Positions 36,354-43,966 of a DNA stretch of 64,000 nucleotides are shown one piece after another (position 1 is the stretch's first letter; every line of letters begins with the position of its first letter). The translations under genes and the position numbers were made by a program. Origin of the DNA: an uncultured Pseudomonadales bacterium (GTDB lineage: Bacteria; Pseudomonadota; Gammaproteobacteria; Pseudomonadales; Azotimanducaceae); the NCBI GenBank assembly GCA_943787425.1, contig CALSMJ010000001.1:857271-921270 (forward strand). The letters are read 5' to 3'. The notes beneath the pieces were generated by a model. That model saw only the letters and a list, made by a program, of their open reading frames with translations. It had not been told where the DNA came from and made no database searches.

Positions 36354-37133
36354 TTATCGAAACATATCCATGGCTTTGGGCCGAAGCAAAGGTTTAACCC
36401 CAGTCAACTCAGGCGCATTCGGCGCCTGCGGCTGATAGCCGCGAACCAAAACGACGGGGGCTTTTTCGGTTGTTTGCCCCATCACCAAGGAAGCGCCTGC
36501 CGCCAATTCGTCGGCCGCCGCGACCTGCGTCACCAGTAATTCGCGGCCAAAGATGTCCGTGCCGCCGACATAGTCTTCTAACGCGGTAAGACCAGCGACC
36601 CCAATTGCGAGCCCGACCGTTCCAATGCGCCAGGCGCGTCCAATCGAGTCGTTAATAATCACACCGACATCAATGCCTGACCGATCGGCAATGCCCTGCC
36701 GCAGCGCTTGCGCCGATGCATCGGGGTCAACCGGTAAGAGTAAGCACAGATCATCCCCGTCAACACCGGCTTGATAGATATTTGATTGATCAATCCCCGC
36801 ATTGGCCGCAACGAAACCCAGACGGTGCTCAACGATCAAAACGCCCGGGCGTTTACGGACCACTTCATTGGACTCGTTTAAGATCACCTGAACCTTTCTT
36901 GGGTCCTTATCCACCTCCTGACCCAGCAGTACGGCGGCCTCAGACGGGATAATATCGTTGAGATTCACGTACCGGTTTTCAGCTTTTGAGACAATCTTCT
37001 GAGCCAGGACTAACACGTCTCCCGACTGAAGCGTCTCACCCATGCTGGCGAGCCCAGCAAGAATGATCTCAACCAGATCATCCCCTGGCGCCACCATCGG
37101 AATATTATCAATACGGGTCAGTGTCAGCTTCAT
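36354..37133 (-). CDS. cofE: Coenzyme F420:L-glutamate ligase, single-domain CofE
   Basis: CofE adds gamma-linked glutamates to F420-0 with GTP. The 259-residue protein corresponds to the archaeal-type single domain: GDVLVLAQKIVSKAENRYVNLNDI (about residues 39-62), VEHRLGFVAANAGIDQSN, LLLPVDPDASAQALRQG, and IINDSIGRAWRIGTVGLAIGVAG. Actinobacterial FbiB carries an extra C-terminal nitroreductase-fold domain that reduces dehydro-F420. It is absent here. The start overlaps the npdG stop by four bases (ATGA). Confidence 0.93.
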   Translation of the reverse strand: MKLTLTRIDNIPMVAPGDDLVEIILAGLASMGETLQSGDVLVLAQKIVSKAENRYVNLNDIIPSEAAVLLGQEVDKDPRKVQVILNESNEVVRKRPGVLIVEHRLGFVAANAGIDQSNIYQAGVDGDDLCLLLPVDPDASAQALRQGIADRSGIDVGVIINDSIGRAWRIGTVGLAIGVAGLTALEDYVGGTDIFGRELLVTQVAAADELAAGASLVMGQTTEKAPVVLVRGYQPQAPNAPELTGVKPLLRPKAMDMFR

Positions 37134-37801
37134 TCAGCAGCAGGCTCACCCGTGATCACAAGGCCAGCACCATTGATTTTGTGGTGTCGGTTGATCGTAA
37201 TCAAAACCGATGTCAAGGCTTCGGCCGCAGCCGCGTTCTGAATGGGCCCGGCATGCCAACCCTTCAAACCGAGCGCCTCAATCAGCGTGATCACCGTATC
37301 CCGCGCCGCGCGCTTATTACCCGTCACGAGCACATCGCACGCAATCGAGTGATCCTCTTGTAAGTGCATTGCGCCAACATTTTGGAAAGCCGACACAACG
37401 AAAACGTCTTCACCAAGATGATCTTGGGCTTGCTGACCAGCCGAGCCAGAAGCAGGCATCTGGACGGTGCCCACCTTGGGCGGCACCAAAGGCACGGTCA
37501 CATCGATCAGCACTTTTCCGATGAGCGCATGCTTGACCGAATCGAGCGTGCTAAGTTGGTGCGCAAATGGCACTGTCAGCACAACCAAATCGGCTTGTTC
37601 GGCCGCAGCAGGATTGTCTAACCCTGTGACATTAAGGTCAGGGAATTCAGCCAAGAGCGCCGCTGCAGCTTCTTGGCCCTTCTCAAGGGTGCGGCTTCCG
37701 ATCACGATGGTATAGCCTGCTCTCGACCATTGTCTTGCAAGCCCTCCACCCAAATCACCGGTTCCGCCTAAAATTGCAATGGTCTTAATACTGTCACTCA
37801 T
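37130..37801 (-). CDS. npdG: NADPH:F420 oxidoreductase (NADPH-dependent F420 reductase)
   Basis: NpdG/Fno passes hydride between NADPH and F420, here most likely supplying F420H2 to the LLM enzymes. The 223-residue protein has a Rossmann start TIAILGGTGDLGGGLARQW (glycine loop about residues 12-18) and IGSRTLEKGQEAAAAL (NADP phosphate contact). It also has DLVVLTVPFAHQL, VLIDVTVPLVPPKVGTV and VVSAFQNVGAMHLQ (F420-site region). It is the first gene of the block, with AAGGAAAGATC before the ATG, so the promoter should lie in 37802-38000. I see no convincing -35/-10 pair there. Confidence 0.93.
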   Translation of the reverse strand: MSDSIKTIAILGGTGDLGGGLARQWSRAGYTIVIGSRTLEKGQEAAAALLAEFPDLNVTGLDNPAAAEQADLVVLTVPFAHQLSTLDSVKHALIGKVLIDVTVPLVPPKVGTVQMPASGSAGQQAQDHLGEDVFVVSAFQNVGAMHLQEDHSIACDVLVTGNKRAARDTVITLIEALGLKGWHAGPIQNAAAAEALTSVLITINRHHKINGAGLVITGEPAAE

Positions 37802-38604
37802 GATCTTTCCTTTTTTTCAAACGATTCAATTACTGACTTAAATGCTCGACCGTCGCCGGCGAAACACATTCCGAGCAAGTTACCCTGACCGATCCTTCGC
37901 CCACTTTTCACCCACGCCTCCAACCTCACTAATAGACCTCGTGCGTCGCGCCGCGTGACGACCCTGTACCGAGCGGGCTCCTATTATGAAGCAGTTTGAT
38001 CGGCAGTACACCCGTTAGCGCAGGTTCGGAAAAAAATCTAGCTGTCTGCCTAATCGGAACACACGAGTTTCATCACAGGTACTGCCATAAAGATCGGGCG
38101 TCTTGGTTCCTGTACGCAACCAACCGAACTTGGCCCATTACAACGAGACAAAAATGGCCAAGGCCGCTTTTTTTTAAGCAATCGCGCCTCACACCGAAAA
38201 TCCAACCTGAGTCAGCACCTGCCAAAAAGATCGTGACGAGCTTGGGTTATTGACCGTTGTCTCATTTGCGTCTACCAGCGCATCGCGTCTTATCGTCATC
38301 TCCTCAATAATCCAGAACTGACGCTCGACCATACGGTGCATCAGTGGCGTTGTCTCCGGTTTTGTTCAATAAACCCCGAAGGTACAAGATCAGGCCGAAA
38401 GACTTACCCAGGACAGGATCACTCAATACTCGAAGTTGGCGGTCGACACGCCTAGTCCGTTATGTCTGGTTCATAGCATCCGTCAGAGATCGCGCCTGTA
38501 CTCGCAACCCAACCCTTGCCTTGGGGTTCGATTTGACGTCATCGGCGAACCCAGCGCGAGGCAAACGCTTGCGGCGCGTTTCAAGAAAAGGCCCGGTAAG
38601 CCGC
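37802..38604. other. 803-base non-coding gap between the F420 operon and trmY
   Basis: No reading frame here looks like a protein: frames of 60-100 codons exist on both strands but lack ribosome sites and recognisable motifs. trmY ends at 38605, and the npdG promoter must lie near the low-coordinate side. An unrecognised small RNA or a decayed gene is possible. The gap is unusually long for this window, where the longest others are about 300-520 bases. Confidence 0.6.
38156..38175 (+). terminator. Weak Rho-independent terminator candidate
   Basis: GGCCAAGGCC can pair as a very short stem and is followed after two bases by eight T residues (38168-38175). It would stop transcription running to higher coordinates, where no gene has been found upstream, so its role is unclear. 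Confidence 0.25.
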
Positions 38605-39204
38605 TCAATCAAGCGCCGAATCAAAATAACCATGGATCAACGTGAGGCACTGTGAGGCGAACAGCATGTTTCGACCGAGTGACAAAAGGCCCACGCCCTG
38701 CCGCTTTAAACCACTCAAGGCATTTTTAGACAGCGGCACTTGGTCCGTTAGTATAAAGGTTGCCGCCTCATCAGGGCTCGCTTGCGTTAACGATTGCCCC
38801 TTGGGACTCATCAGATAGCACGCAGACGTCAGGCACTGACGCTTGATCAGGCCCTCGAAACTCAACGTTTCAACCACAATACCGTTGGGCGCTGTTATGC
38901 GCTCGGCCTTACCCAAACGTTCGGCGCCTTTGAGCGCGAGCGCACAGCTTGCTATGAGCGCTTGCTCCGTCAGTCCTCCCAAGTCGCCCATCTGGGCGCC
39001 ATCAAAGGTCAATACTCGAGAAAAGTCTGCGCTGTCCTCGAAGACCAAGTGCAGGGTCACGTTGGCGCGGTGTCCTTTAGAGATAAACAGCGCGTTGGTA
39101 ATCATCCCAGCAATAAATTCGACGTGCCCCCCGATACCGACCGCGGCAAGGAAGCGGTCCGCGCGAACGGGGGCTTTTCGACATCGAATCACAAAGCTCG
39201 GCAT
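38605..39204 (-). CDS. trmY: TrmY-family tRNA pseudouridine(54) N1-methyltransferase
   Basis: A 199-residue SPOUT methyltransferase of the TrmY/DUF358 family, which in archaea methylates pseudouridine 54 in the tRNA T-loop using SAM. The fit covers the whole chain: FVIRCRKAPVRADRF at the N-terminus, HVEFIAGMITNALFISKGHRAN, VTLHLVFEDSADFSRVLTFDGAQ and FILTDQVPLSKNALSGL (SPOUT knot). SLGRNMLFASQCLTLIHGYFD carries the conserved Cys. The longer open frame overlaps the divergent MFS gene. The ATG at 39204, with GAGGG upstream, is the family start. Bacterial members are scattered, mainly in gammaproteobacteria, and their target is not settled because bacterial tRNAs normally carry T54. Confidence 0.85.
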   Translation of the reverse strand: MPSFVIRCRKAPVRADRFLAAVGIGGHVEFIAGMITNALFISKGHRANVTLHLVFEDSADFSRVLTFDGAQMGDLGGLTEQALIASCALALKGAERLGKAERITAPNGIVVETLSFEGLIKRQCLTSACYLMSPKGQSLTQASPDEAATFILTDQVPLSKNALSGLKRQGVGLLSLGRNMLFASQCLTLIHGYFDSALD

Positions 39205-39324
39205 AGCAGAATCCCTCAATAAAGCGTTTTGGCAGCAGGCCGCAGCCGCGTGCATGATAAACCGGTTTCGCCCGCGAGAATAATTTACCGACGTTGCTAG
39301 GAATTCGCTATGATCGAACGATGA

Positions 39325-40602
39325 GTGGCTCAAATGCTTAAATTCCCTGCCAATACCGATCTCCAAATGACCTGGTACAACACCAGCCACGCACTCTGGA
39401 TGGCAGGCTTTAGCATACAGCAACTGCTGGTGACCTGGATTTTGGTCGGTATTTTGGCGCAATCCCCAGAAACCGTCGGACTTGCTCAGCTCTTGATTGG
39501 CGTTCCTGCGCTCATTTTCATGCTCTGGGGCGGCGTCATCGGGGACCGAGTTGACGGGCGACAACTTTTAATCCAATCCCATCTGCTCAGTATCATCCCG
39601 CCTTTGGTGCTTGCGCTTGCGGTCTACCTTGACCAATTGGGCGTTTGGATCTTGATCCTGACGGCGCTCATTGCAAATCTATTGAATAGCGCCTCTAATC
39701 CTGCGCGCAACACCATCTTAAATCTCGTTGCGGGCGGACGCCTGCAATGGGCAATCAGTCTATCTACCGGCATTGGCGCCATCGCCACCATGGTTGGCAC
39801 CTGGGTTGCCGGCGGTATCGACAAAATTGGGCTCGTTGAAGTGTTACTACTTCAAAGCGCGTGTTTTGGTGTCGGCGGAATTTTTTTAATCGGATTGCGC
39901 GCCAGCGACCCTTCGACCAAAATCACCTCGCCTAAGACCGAAGCCAGCAGCCCCGCCGTGACGCAGCCGAGCACCTACTCGACTATCCGAGCGGGACTGG
40001 TTTATACCTGGCGGTTTAAATTAGCCAGAGACCTTGTAGGACTTAATTTCTTTTCCAGCTTTTTTAATGCTGGGGCCTGGATGGTTGCAATCCCTTTTAT
40101 CATCAGCCGTGTTTATGCAGGCGATGCCTTACTATTGGCAAATATCACCGTTGTATTCTACTTTGGCTCGCTCATCGCCAATTTTGGTTTGCTCAAGTTC
40201 ATGCCTTTATCTCGCCCTGGCCAGGTTTATTTGATCCTACAGTTGAGCCGGGTCCTGGTGCTCTACCTTATTTGGTATGAGCCCAGCATGACTTGGTTAT
40301 GGATCGCCGCCGCATTTTGGGGATTCAATATGGGCGTAACCAACACCATGTCCCGCGTCATGATTCAGGAAATAGCAGAACCCGCTTATAGAGCACGCCT
40401 TATGTCGGTGTTCACGCTGGGCCTTATGAGCGCAACCCCGATGGGGTCTTTGGTGCTGGGTATCGTGATTGGTCAATTTGGCGAACTCAATGCGCTGATT
40501 CCGGGCATGCTGGCCTCGATTATGATTTTTTACTACGGCTATAAGAGAAGCGATATCTGGCAATATCGCAGTCCCGTCACCGAAGCACCCGACACGGCTT
40601 AG
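39325..40602 (+). CDS. MFS transporter, enterobactin-exporter-like
   Basis: A 425-residue major facilitator with 12 hydrophobic segments. The N-terminus NTSHALWMAGFSIQQLLVTWI, the loop WGGVIGDRVDGRQLLI (motif A, GxxxDRxxRR-like) and LLNSASNPARNTILNLVAG match the MFS_3 group, which includes the enterobactin exporter EntS. An export role is therefore likelier than uptake; substrate unknown. The frame opens with GTG at 39325, and an ATG three codons later (39334) is an equally good start. It is divergent from trmY. Confidence 0.85.
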   Translation: MAQMLKFPANTDLQMTWYNTSHALWMAGFSIQQLLVTWILVGILAQSPETVGLAQLLIGVPALIFMLWGGVIGDRVDGRQLLIQSHLLSIIPPLVLALAVYLDQLGVWILILTALIANLLNSASNPARNTILNLVAGGRLQWAISLSTGIGAIATMVGTWVAGGIDKIGLVEVLLLQSACFGVGGIFLIGLRASDPSTKITSPKTEASSPAVTQPSTYSTIRAGLVYTWRFKLARDLVGLNFFSSFFNAGAWMVAIPFIISRVYAGDALLLANITVVFYFGSLIANFGLLKFMPLSRPGQVYLILQLSRVLVLYLIWYEPSMTWLWIAAAFWGFNMGVTNTMSRVMIQEIAEPAYRARLMSVFTLGLMSATPMGSLVLGIVIGQFGELNALIPGMLASIMIFYYGYKRSDIWQYRSPVTEAPDTA

Positions 40603-40650
40603 CGTTCAGGAAGAGTCCGTGAAACCCGCTTTCACCAAGCCCCGCCTGTT

Positions 40651-40685
40651 TTGTCCACAAAAACTGTGGATAAGTCTGGTGATAA
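40651..40685. promoter_or_regulatory. DnaA-box-like sites beside an AT-rich stretch
   Basis: TTGTCCACA (40651-40659) and TGTGGATAA (40665-40673, a perfect box on the complementary strand) face each other five bases apart, followed by the looser TGGTGATAA at 40677-40685. About 50 bases on comes an AT-rich run (about 40720-40800). A further consensus-type TGTGCATAA lies at 40842-40850. No dnaA, gidA or parAB gene is nearby, so a replication origin is only one option; a DnaA-binding or regulatory locus is another. Confidence 0.4.
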
Positions 40686-40833
40686 CTGTCACCGACAACC
40701 CCCGAAGCCAGTGTTTTCGATGATTTAAGGATTGTTCAATTTTTAGACAATTTCATTTAAATCTAATTAAAACATATAGTTATGGAGCATTTATAAGCGT
40801 GACGTTGGCTTGTGAGTCTAAGTCGAAATCTAA

Positions 40834-40930
40834 GGGTCAGATGTGCATAACTTGGCTATTTTGTTAAGAAAGCACTCGCCAATTTCGTCGAAAACGGCGC
40901 TCTTTTGCGCTTTTAATCAAGGTCTGACCC
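40834..40930. mobile_element. Possible 97 bp MITE/REP-like element
   Basis: GGGTCAGA at 40834-40841 and its exact complement TCTGACCC at 40923-40930 bound a 97-base segment whose inner arms pair loosely (CTCGCC with GGCG about 30 bases apart). GGGTCAGA-type termini recur in small dispersed hairpin elements of marine gammaproteobacteria (from memory). Only one copy is in this window. The rest of the 524-base gap 40603-41126 shows no gene. Confidence 0.35.
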
Positions 40931-41126
40931 GAATCAAGTACTGATAAACCGACTAAAATCAGCCTATTACCGAACTATGAGTTGATTCAAAAACAACCCC
41001 AATGCCACACGCCATCGTGTCCGCTGAATAAAAATTCATGACCTGACCTAGAATTTGCCGATTAACCAATATTGCATTGAAGGCGCTTAGAGCTACTATT
41101 ACCCCTCAGCATCTAGGCGTCATGAC

Positions 41127-41807
41127 ATGATCAATCTGTATACCGCACCGACACCCAATGGCCATAAAGCGTCAGTTACCTTAGAGGAGCTTGGCTTGCC
41201 CTATCACTGTCATGCCATTAACTTGACGGCAAATGATCAAAAGACGCCCGCCTTTTTGACCCTAAACCCAAACGGTAGGATTCCTGTGATCCAGGACCTT
41301 GATACCGAGGCGGTCGTTTTCGAGTCGGGCGCCATCATGATCTATCTGGCTGAAAAAACGGGCCAGCTGTTACCGACCTCAGGGACCCGGCGTTACGAGG
41401 TGCTGCAGTGGCTTATGTTCCAAATGGGCGGCATTGGCCCCATGATGGGCCAAGCCAATGTGTTCTACCGATACTTCCCTGAAAAAATTCAGCCCGCCAT
41501 TGACCGCTATCAGAACGAGAGCCGACGGTTGTTTGAAGTGCTCGATACCGCCCTGAAGGATGCCGAATGGTTGGCAGGTGACTTCTCCATTGCGGATATT
41601 GCAAACTGGTGCTGGGTTCGAACGTATCGCTGGAGCGGCGTTTCCCGAGACGATCTACCGAATCTGGACCGTTGGCTCACGCAAATGAAGTCCCGACCCG
41701 CCTGCAGAGCTGGCATCAACGTGCCTGCCCCGGCACCGAAAAAAATCCTCACGGGCGAGGCCCTTGACACCTTTGCCAAAGGTGCCCAAACCATTTTGCA
41801 GACCTAA
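41127..41807 (+). CDS. YfcG/YghU-like glutathione S-transferase (disulfide-bond oxidoreductase)
   Basis: A 226-residue Nu-class GST-like protein. [20 protein letters not shown] at the start carries the T-x-N glutathione-site pattern of Yfc[16 protein letters not shown] and [21 protein letters not shown] are the cis-Pro and Glu-Ser glutathione contacts. [30 protein letters not shown] is the distinctive Nu-class helical segment. E. coli YfcG reduces disulfides using two bound glutathiones, and the same role is inferred here. It converges on the LLM gene with 10 bases between stops. Confidence 0.88.
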   Translation: MINLYTAPTPNGHKASVTLEELGLPYHCHAINLTANDQKTPAFLTLNPNGRIPVIQDLDTEAVVFESGAIMIYLAEKTGQLLPTSGTRRYEVLQWLMFQMGGIGPMMGQANVFYRYFPEKIQPAIDRYQNESRRLFEVLDTALKDAEWLAGDFSIADIANWCWVRTYRWSGVSRDDLPNLDRWLTQMKSRPACRAGINVPAPAPKKILTGEALDTFAKGAQTILQT

Positions 41808-41817
41808 AACAACCGAG

Positions 41818-42720
41818 TTAATAAATCGAAAGGAATTCTTGAAAGGCCACCATTTGGCCGCCGCTCGCGGATGAGGGCACAATAATCGGCGTTTTGATCC
41901 CTGCATCAAACCAAGCCTCCACCCCATCTCTGACCATCGAAGCCGTTCCAAATAATGTCGTATCCGCGAGCCAACGATCGGTCAAAAAGTGCGGCACACG
42001 CTCCCGATCCCCCGCGGCAAGCGCCGCTTCAATGCCCTGCATTTCTTCTTCATAACCTGCGGCCTTCCAGTAGGCGCGATAATTCGGGAGCATCGCATAC
42101 GACGTTAAGGTCCGACGATTGACGGCTTTCGCCGCCTCAAGGTCCTCTGAGATACAGGTTGGAATCATGTTTCCGATAAAGAAATCATCTCGTGCGCGCG
42201 TTTCGTCCGTCAGGTAGCCCAAGGAGGTGCCCATATGCGAGCGAGCGCCATTGGCAAACACCATGCCATCACCAATTTCTTCCGCCAGCTCAATCATCTT
42301 ATGTCGAAGCGTTGCCAAAACAACCGGCGGCATGGGCCCAACCCTTGGGACCGCTTTCAGCGCTTCAACGAACGACCGCGTATCGGACAGCGGTTTTCCA
42401 CTACTTAGACCCCGTGACTTTAAGGCCGGTGCATGGCTCACGCCGATACCAAAGCGAAATCGACCTTCTGAAACTTCATGGAGATACCCAGCAGTGCTTG
42501 CAAAATCGACAACCTGCCGAAAATAAATCGGCATAATACTGGTCCCAATCTCAATCTCATTCGTCACATGCGCAAGCGACTGACAGAGCGCGAGCGAGTC
42601 ACCAAGACTCGGGGCATAAATACCGGGATAACCCCGCTTTTCGATTTCTTGGGCTAGATCCAAGGTCGCTTGCCGGCGACCGGGAACGGCCGCTAGGCTT
42701 AACGCTGGCAAACGGGACAT
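41818..42720 (-). CDS. LLM-class F420-type oxidoreductase (short form)
   Basis: A 300-residue luciferase-like protein, shorter than its four paralogues in the window. It has LDLAQEIEKRGYPGIYAPS, EIEIGTSIMPIYFRQVVDFASTA, VSEGRFRFGIGVSHAPALKSRG and VVLATLRHKMIELAEEIGDGMVFAN, matching F420H2-dependent relatives. The region around SGKPLSDTRSFVEALKAVP lacks the usual insertion after the fourth strand. It starts nine bases after the globin-like stop, whose TAG overlaps its AGGAGG site. The two are therefore translated together. Confidence 0.83.
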   Translation of the reverse strand: MSRLPALSLAAVPGRRQATLDLAQEIEKRGYPGIYAPSLGDSLALCQSLAHVTNEIEIGTSIMPIYFRQVVDFASTAGYLHEVSEGRFRFGIGVSHAPALKSRGLSSGKPLSDTRSFVEALKAVPRVGPMPPVVLATLRHKMIELAEEIGDGMVFANGARSHMGTSLGYLTDETRARDDFFIGNMIPTCISEDLEAAKAVNRRTLTSYAMLPNYRAYWKAAGYEEEMQGIEAALAAGDRERVPHFLTDRWLADTTLFGTASMVRDGVEAWFDAGIKTPIIVPSSASGGQMVAFQEFLSIY

Positions 42721-42729
42721 ACGATCCTC

Positions 42730-43179
42730 CTAATTTTGATCCATTCTGATTTCGAGTGCTGTTGCACCACCGTTTTGGGTTATGGCGCGATGAATGGCCG
42801 CCGTCATCGCATCCAAGCGCTGTGATACCGCTTGTTCAACGACGGGACTCCAAACTCGAGCCGCGCTTAACCGCAGTGTTTTTAAAAATGCTGCGCTGAA
42901 GCCCCAGTACATTTCAGGCTGAACAAAATACGAGTTGGCGTGCGTCTTTGTTTCAAACGCCAAGTAGTCGCCATCGCTTGCCGCGACGCCCTCGGTTAGC
43001 AAAAGCCGATAAATTTCCGACATCATTTTGCCGCGAACGCCGTCGTCAACATGGGACATAAGCGCTTCGGCGTCCGGCATCGCGTCATAAAAGTTCTGAT
43101 AAATGCGCGCATTGAGCTGTGGATCGTCCTCTGCCGCACATTCGAGCGCACGCTCAATCAATTCTTGTTCGACAGACAT
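42730..43179 (-). CDS. Globin-like protein
   Basis: A 149-residue all-helical protein. Its pattern is that of a single-domain bacterial globin: an N-terminal helix with IYQNFYDAMPDAEALMSHVD, then KMMSEIYRLLL, THANSYFVQPEMYWGFSAAFLKTLR with a possible proximal His (H80) five residues before a Phe-Val turn, and a long final helix. I cannot see the usual distal pair with certainty, so heme binding is inference. It is cotranscribed with an LLM oxidoreductase gene, which would fit an oxygen- or nitric-oxide-related redox role. Confidence 0.55.
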   Translation of the reverse strand: MSVEQELIERALECAAEDDPQLNARIYQNFYDAMPDAEALMSHVDDGVRGKMMSEIYRLLLTEGVAASDGDYLAFETKTHANSYFVQPEMYWGFSAAFLKTLRLSAARVWSPVVEQAVSQRLDAMTAAIHRAITQNGGATALEIRMDQN

Positions 43180-43255
43180 TGTTCGGATCCCAATTAAGGT
43201 AGGCTAAGCCTAGGCCAATTGACTATAATCGTAATTCCGATGGAGGTACAAATAA

Positions 43256-43966
43256 ATGGTCCGTAGAAAATCGTTCGTGCATCAACAAAAACTCATGGTC
43301 GCTGGCTTTGTTGTCACGATCTTGGCGCTTATCGCCTACCTAACCCTTGAGACGGTTACCGATGAGGGCGCTCAGGGTGATTTCATTGCGGGCATCCACT
43401 ACGTCGAACTGGATAAACCCCGGCGCATTCGAGGCGATGCCATCGAGGTAATGGAGTTCTTTTCCTACGGCTGTATCTTCTGCTATCGATTTGACGCTGA
43501 CCTACAAGATTGGGCTTCTGACAAAGGCGATCAAGTTCGGCTGACCCAGACCCCACTCATCGGATCTGATCAATGGCGATTATTGGGCGCTCATTATTAT
43601 GCGCTACAAGACCTTGATGCCCCGATCGCGCTCCATCAAGGCACCTTTAGAGCGATTCACGACTTGGGCCGAAAACTCAATAATCCTGAGGACCTTGCGG
43701 ATTTTGTCGCCAGTAATTCTGATATTGAGCTCGATCGCTACCTGATTCAGATCGAGTCAGACGCGGTTAAAGCCAAAGTCGGCTTAGCGGATCGACTGTC
43801 TCGGCAAGCACGTATCACCTCCGTGCCACAATTGGTTGTTCAAGGCCGTTATCGAATCAGCAGTACGGTCGACGTTGGCCCAAGCCGCATGCTGGAAGTC
43901 GCAGACTACCTGATCGAAAAAATTCAAGCCGAACGTCTTGCTAGCCGCGACGCGCCTCAGCCCTAG
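43256..43966 (+). CDS. DsbA-like thiol:disulfide oxidoreductase, membrane-anchored
   Basis: A 236-residue thioredoxin-fold protein with an N-terminal membrane anchor (about residues 13-30, MVAGFVVTILALIAYLTL), so the catalytic domain faces the periplasm. The redox pair is C73-I-F-C76 in EFFSYGCIFCYRF. Residues ITSVPQLVVQGRY carry the cis-Pro. E. coli DsbA has CPHC; the CIFC dipeptide suggests a different redox potential. It may oxidise or reduce specific envelope proteins. GGAGG precedes the ATG. Its stop overlaps that of the convergent DUF5916 gene by four bases. Confidence 0.88.
   Translation: MVRRKSFVHQQKLMVAGFVVTILALIAYLTLETVTDEGAQGDFIAGIHYVELDKPRRIRGDAIEVMEFFSYGCIFCYRFDADLQDWASDKGDQVRLTQTPLIGSDQWRLLGAHYYALQDLDAPIALHQGTFRAIHDLGRKLNNPEDLADFVASNSDIELDRYLIQIESDAVKAKVGLADRLSRQARITSVPQLVVQGRYRISSTVDVGPSRMLEVADYLIEKIQAERLASRDAPQP

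Noticed and set aside
37996-38253. 85-codon frame in the large gap upstream of npdG
   Set aside because: Rich in Arg, Trp and His in a pattern typical of chance frames; no ribosome site and no motif.
39205-39564. N-terminal extension of the trmY frame
   Set aside because: It overlaps the divergent MFS gene and matches nothing; the ATG at 39204 has its own GAGGG site and family length.
40603-41126. tRNA or rRNA gene in the gap after the MFS gene
   Set aside because: No T-loop/anticodon cloverleaf pattern found by eye here or in the other gaps.
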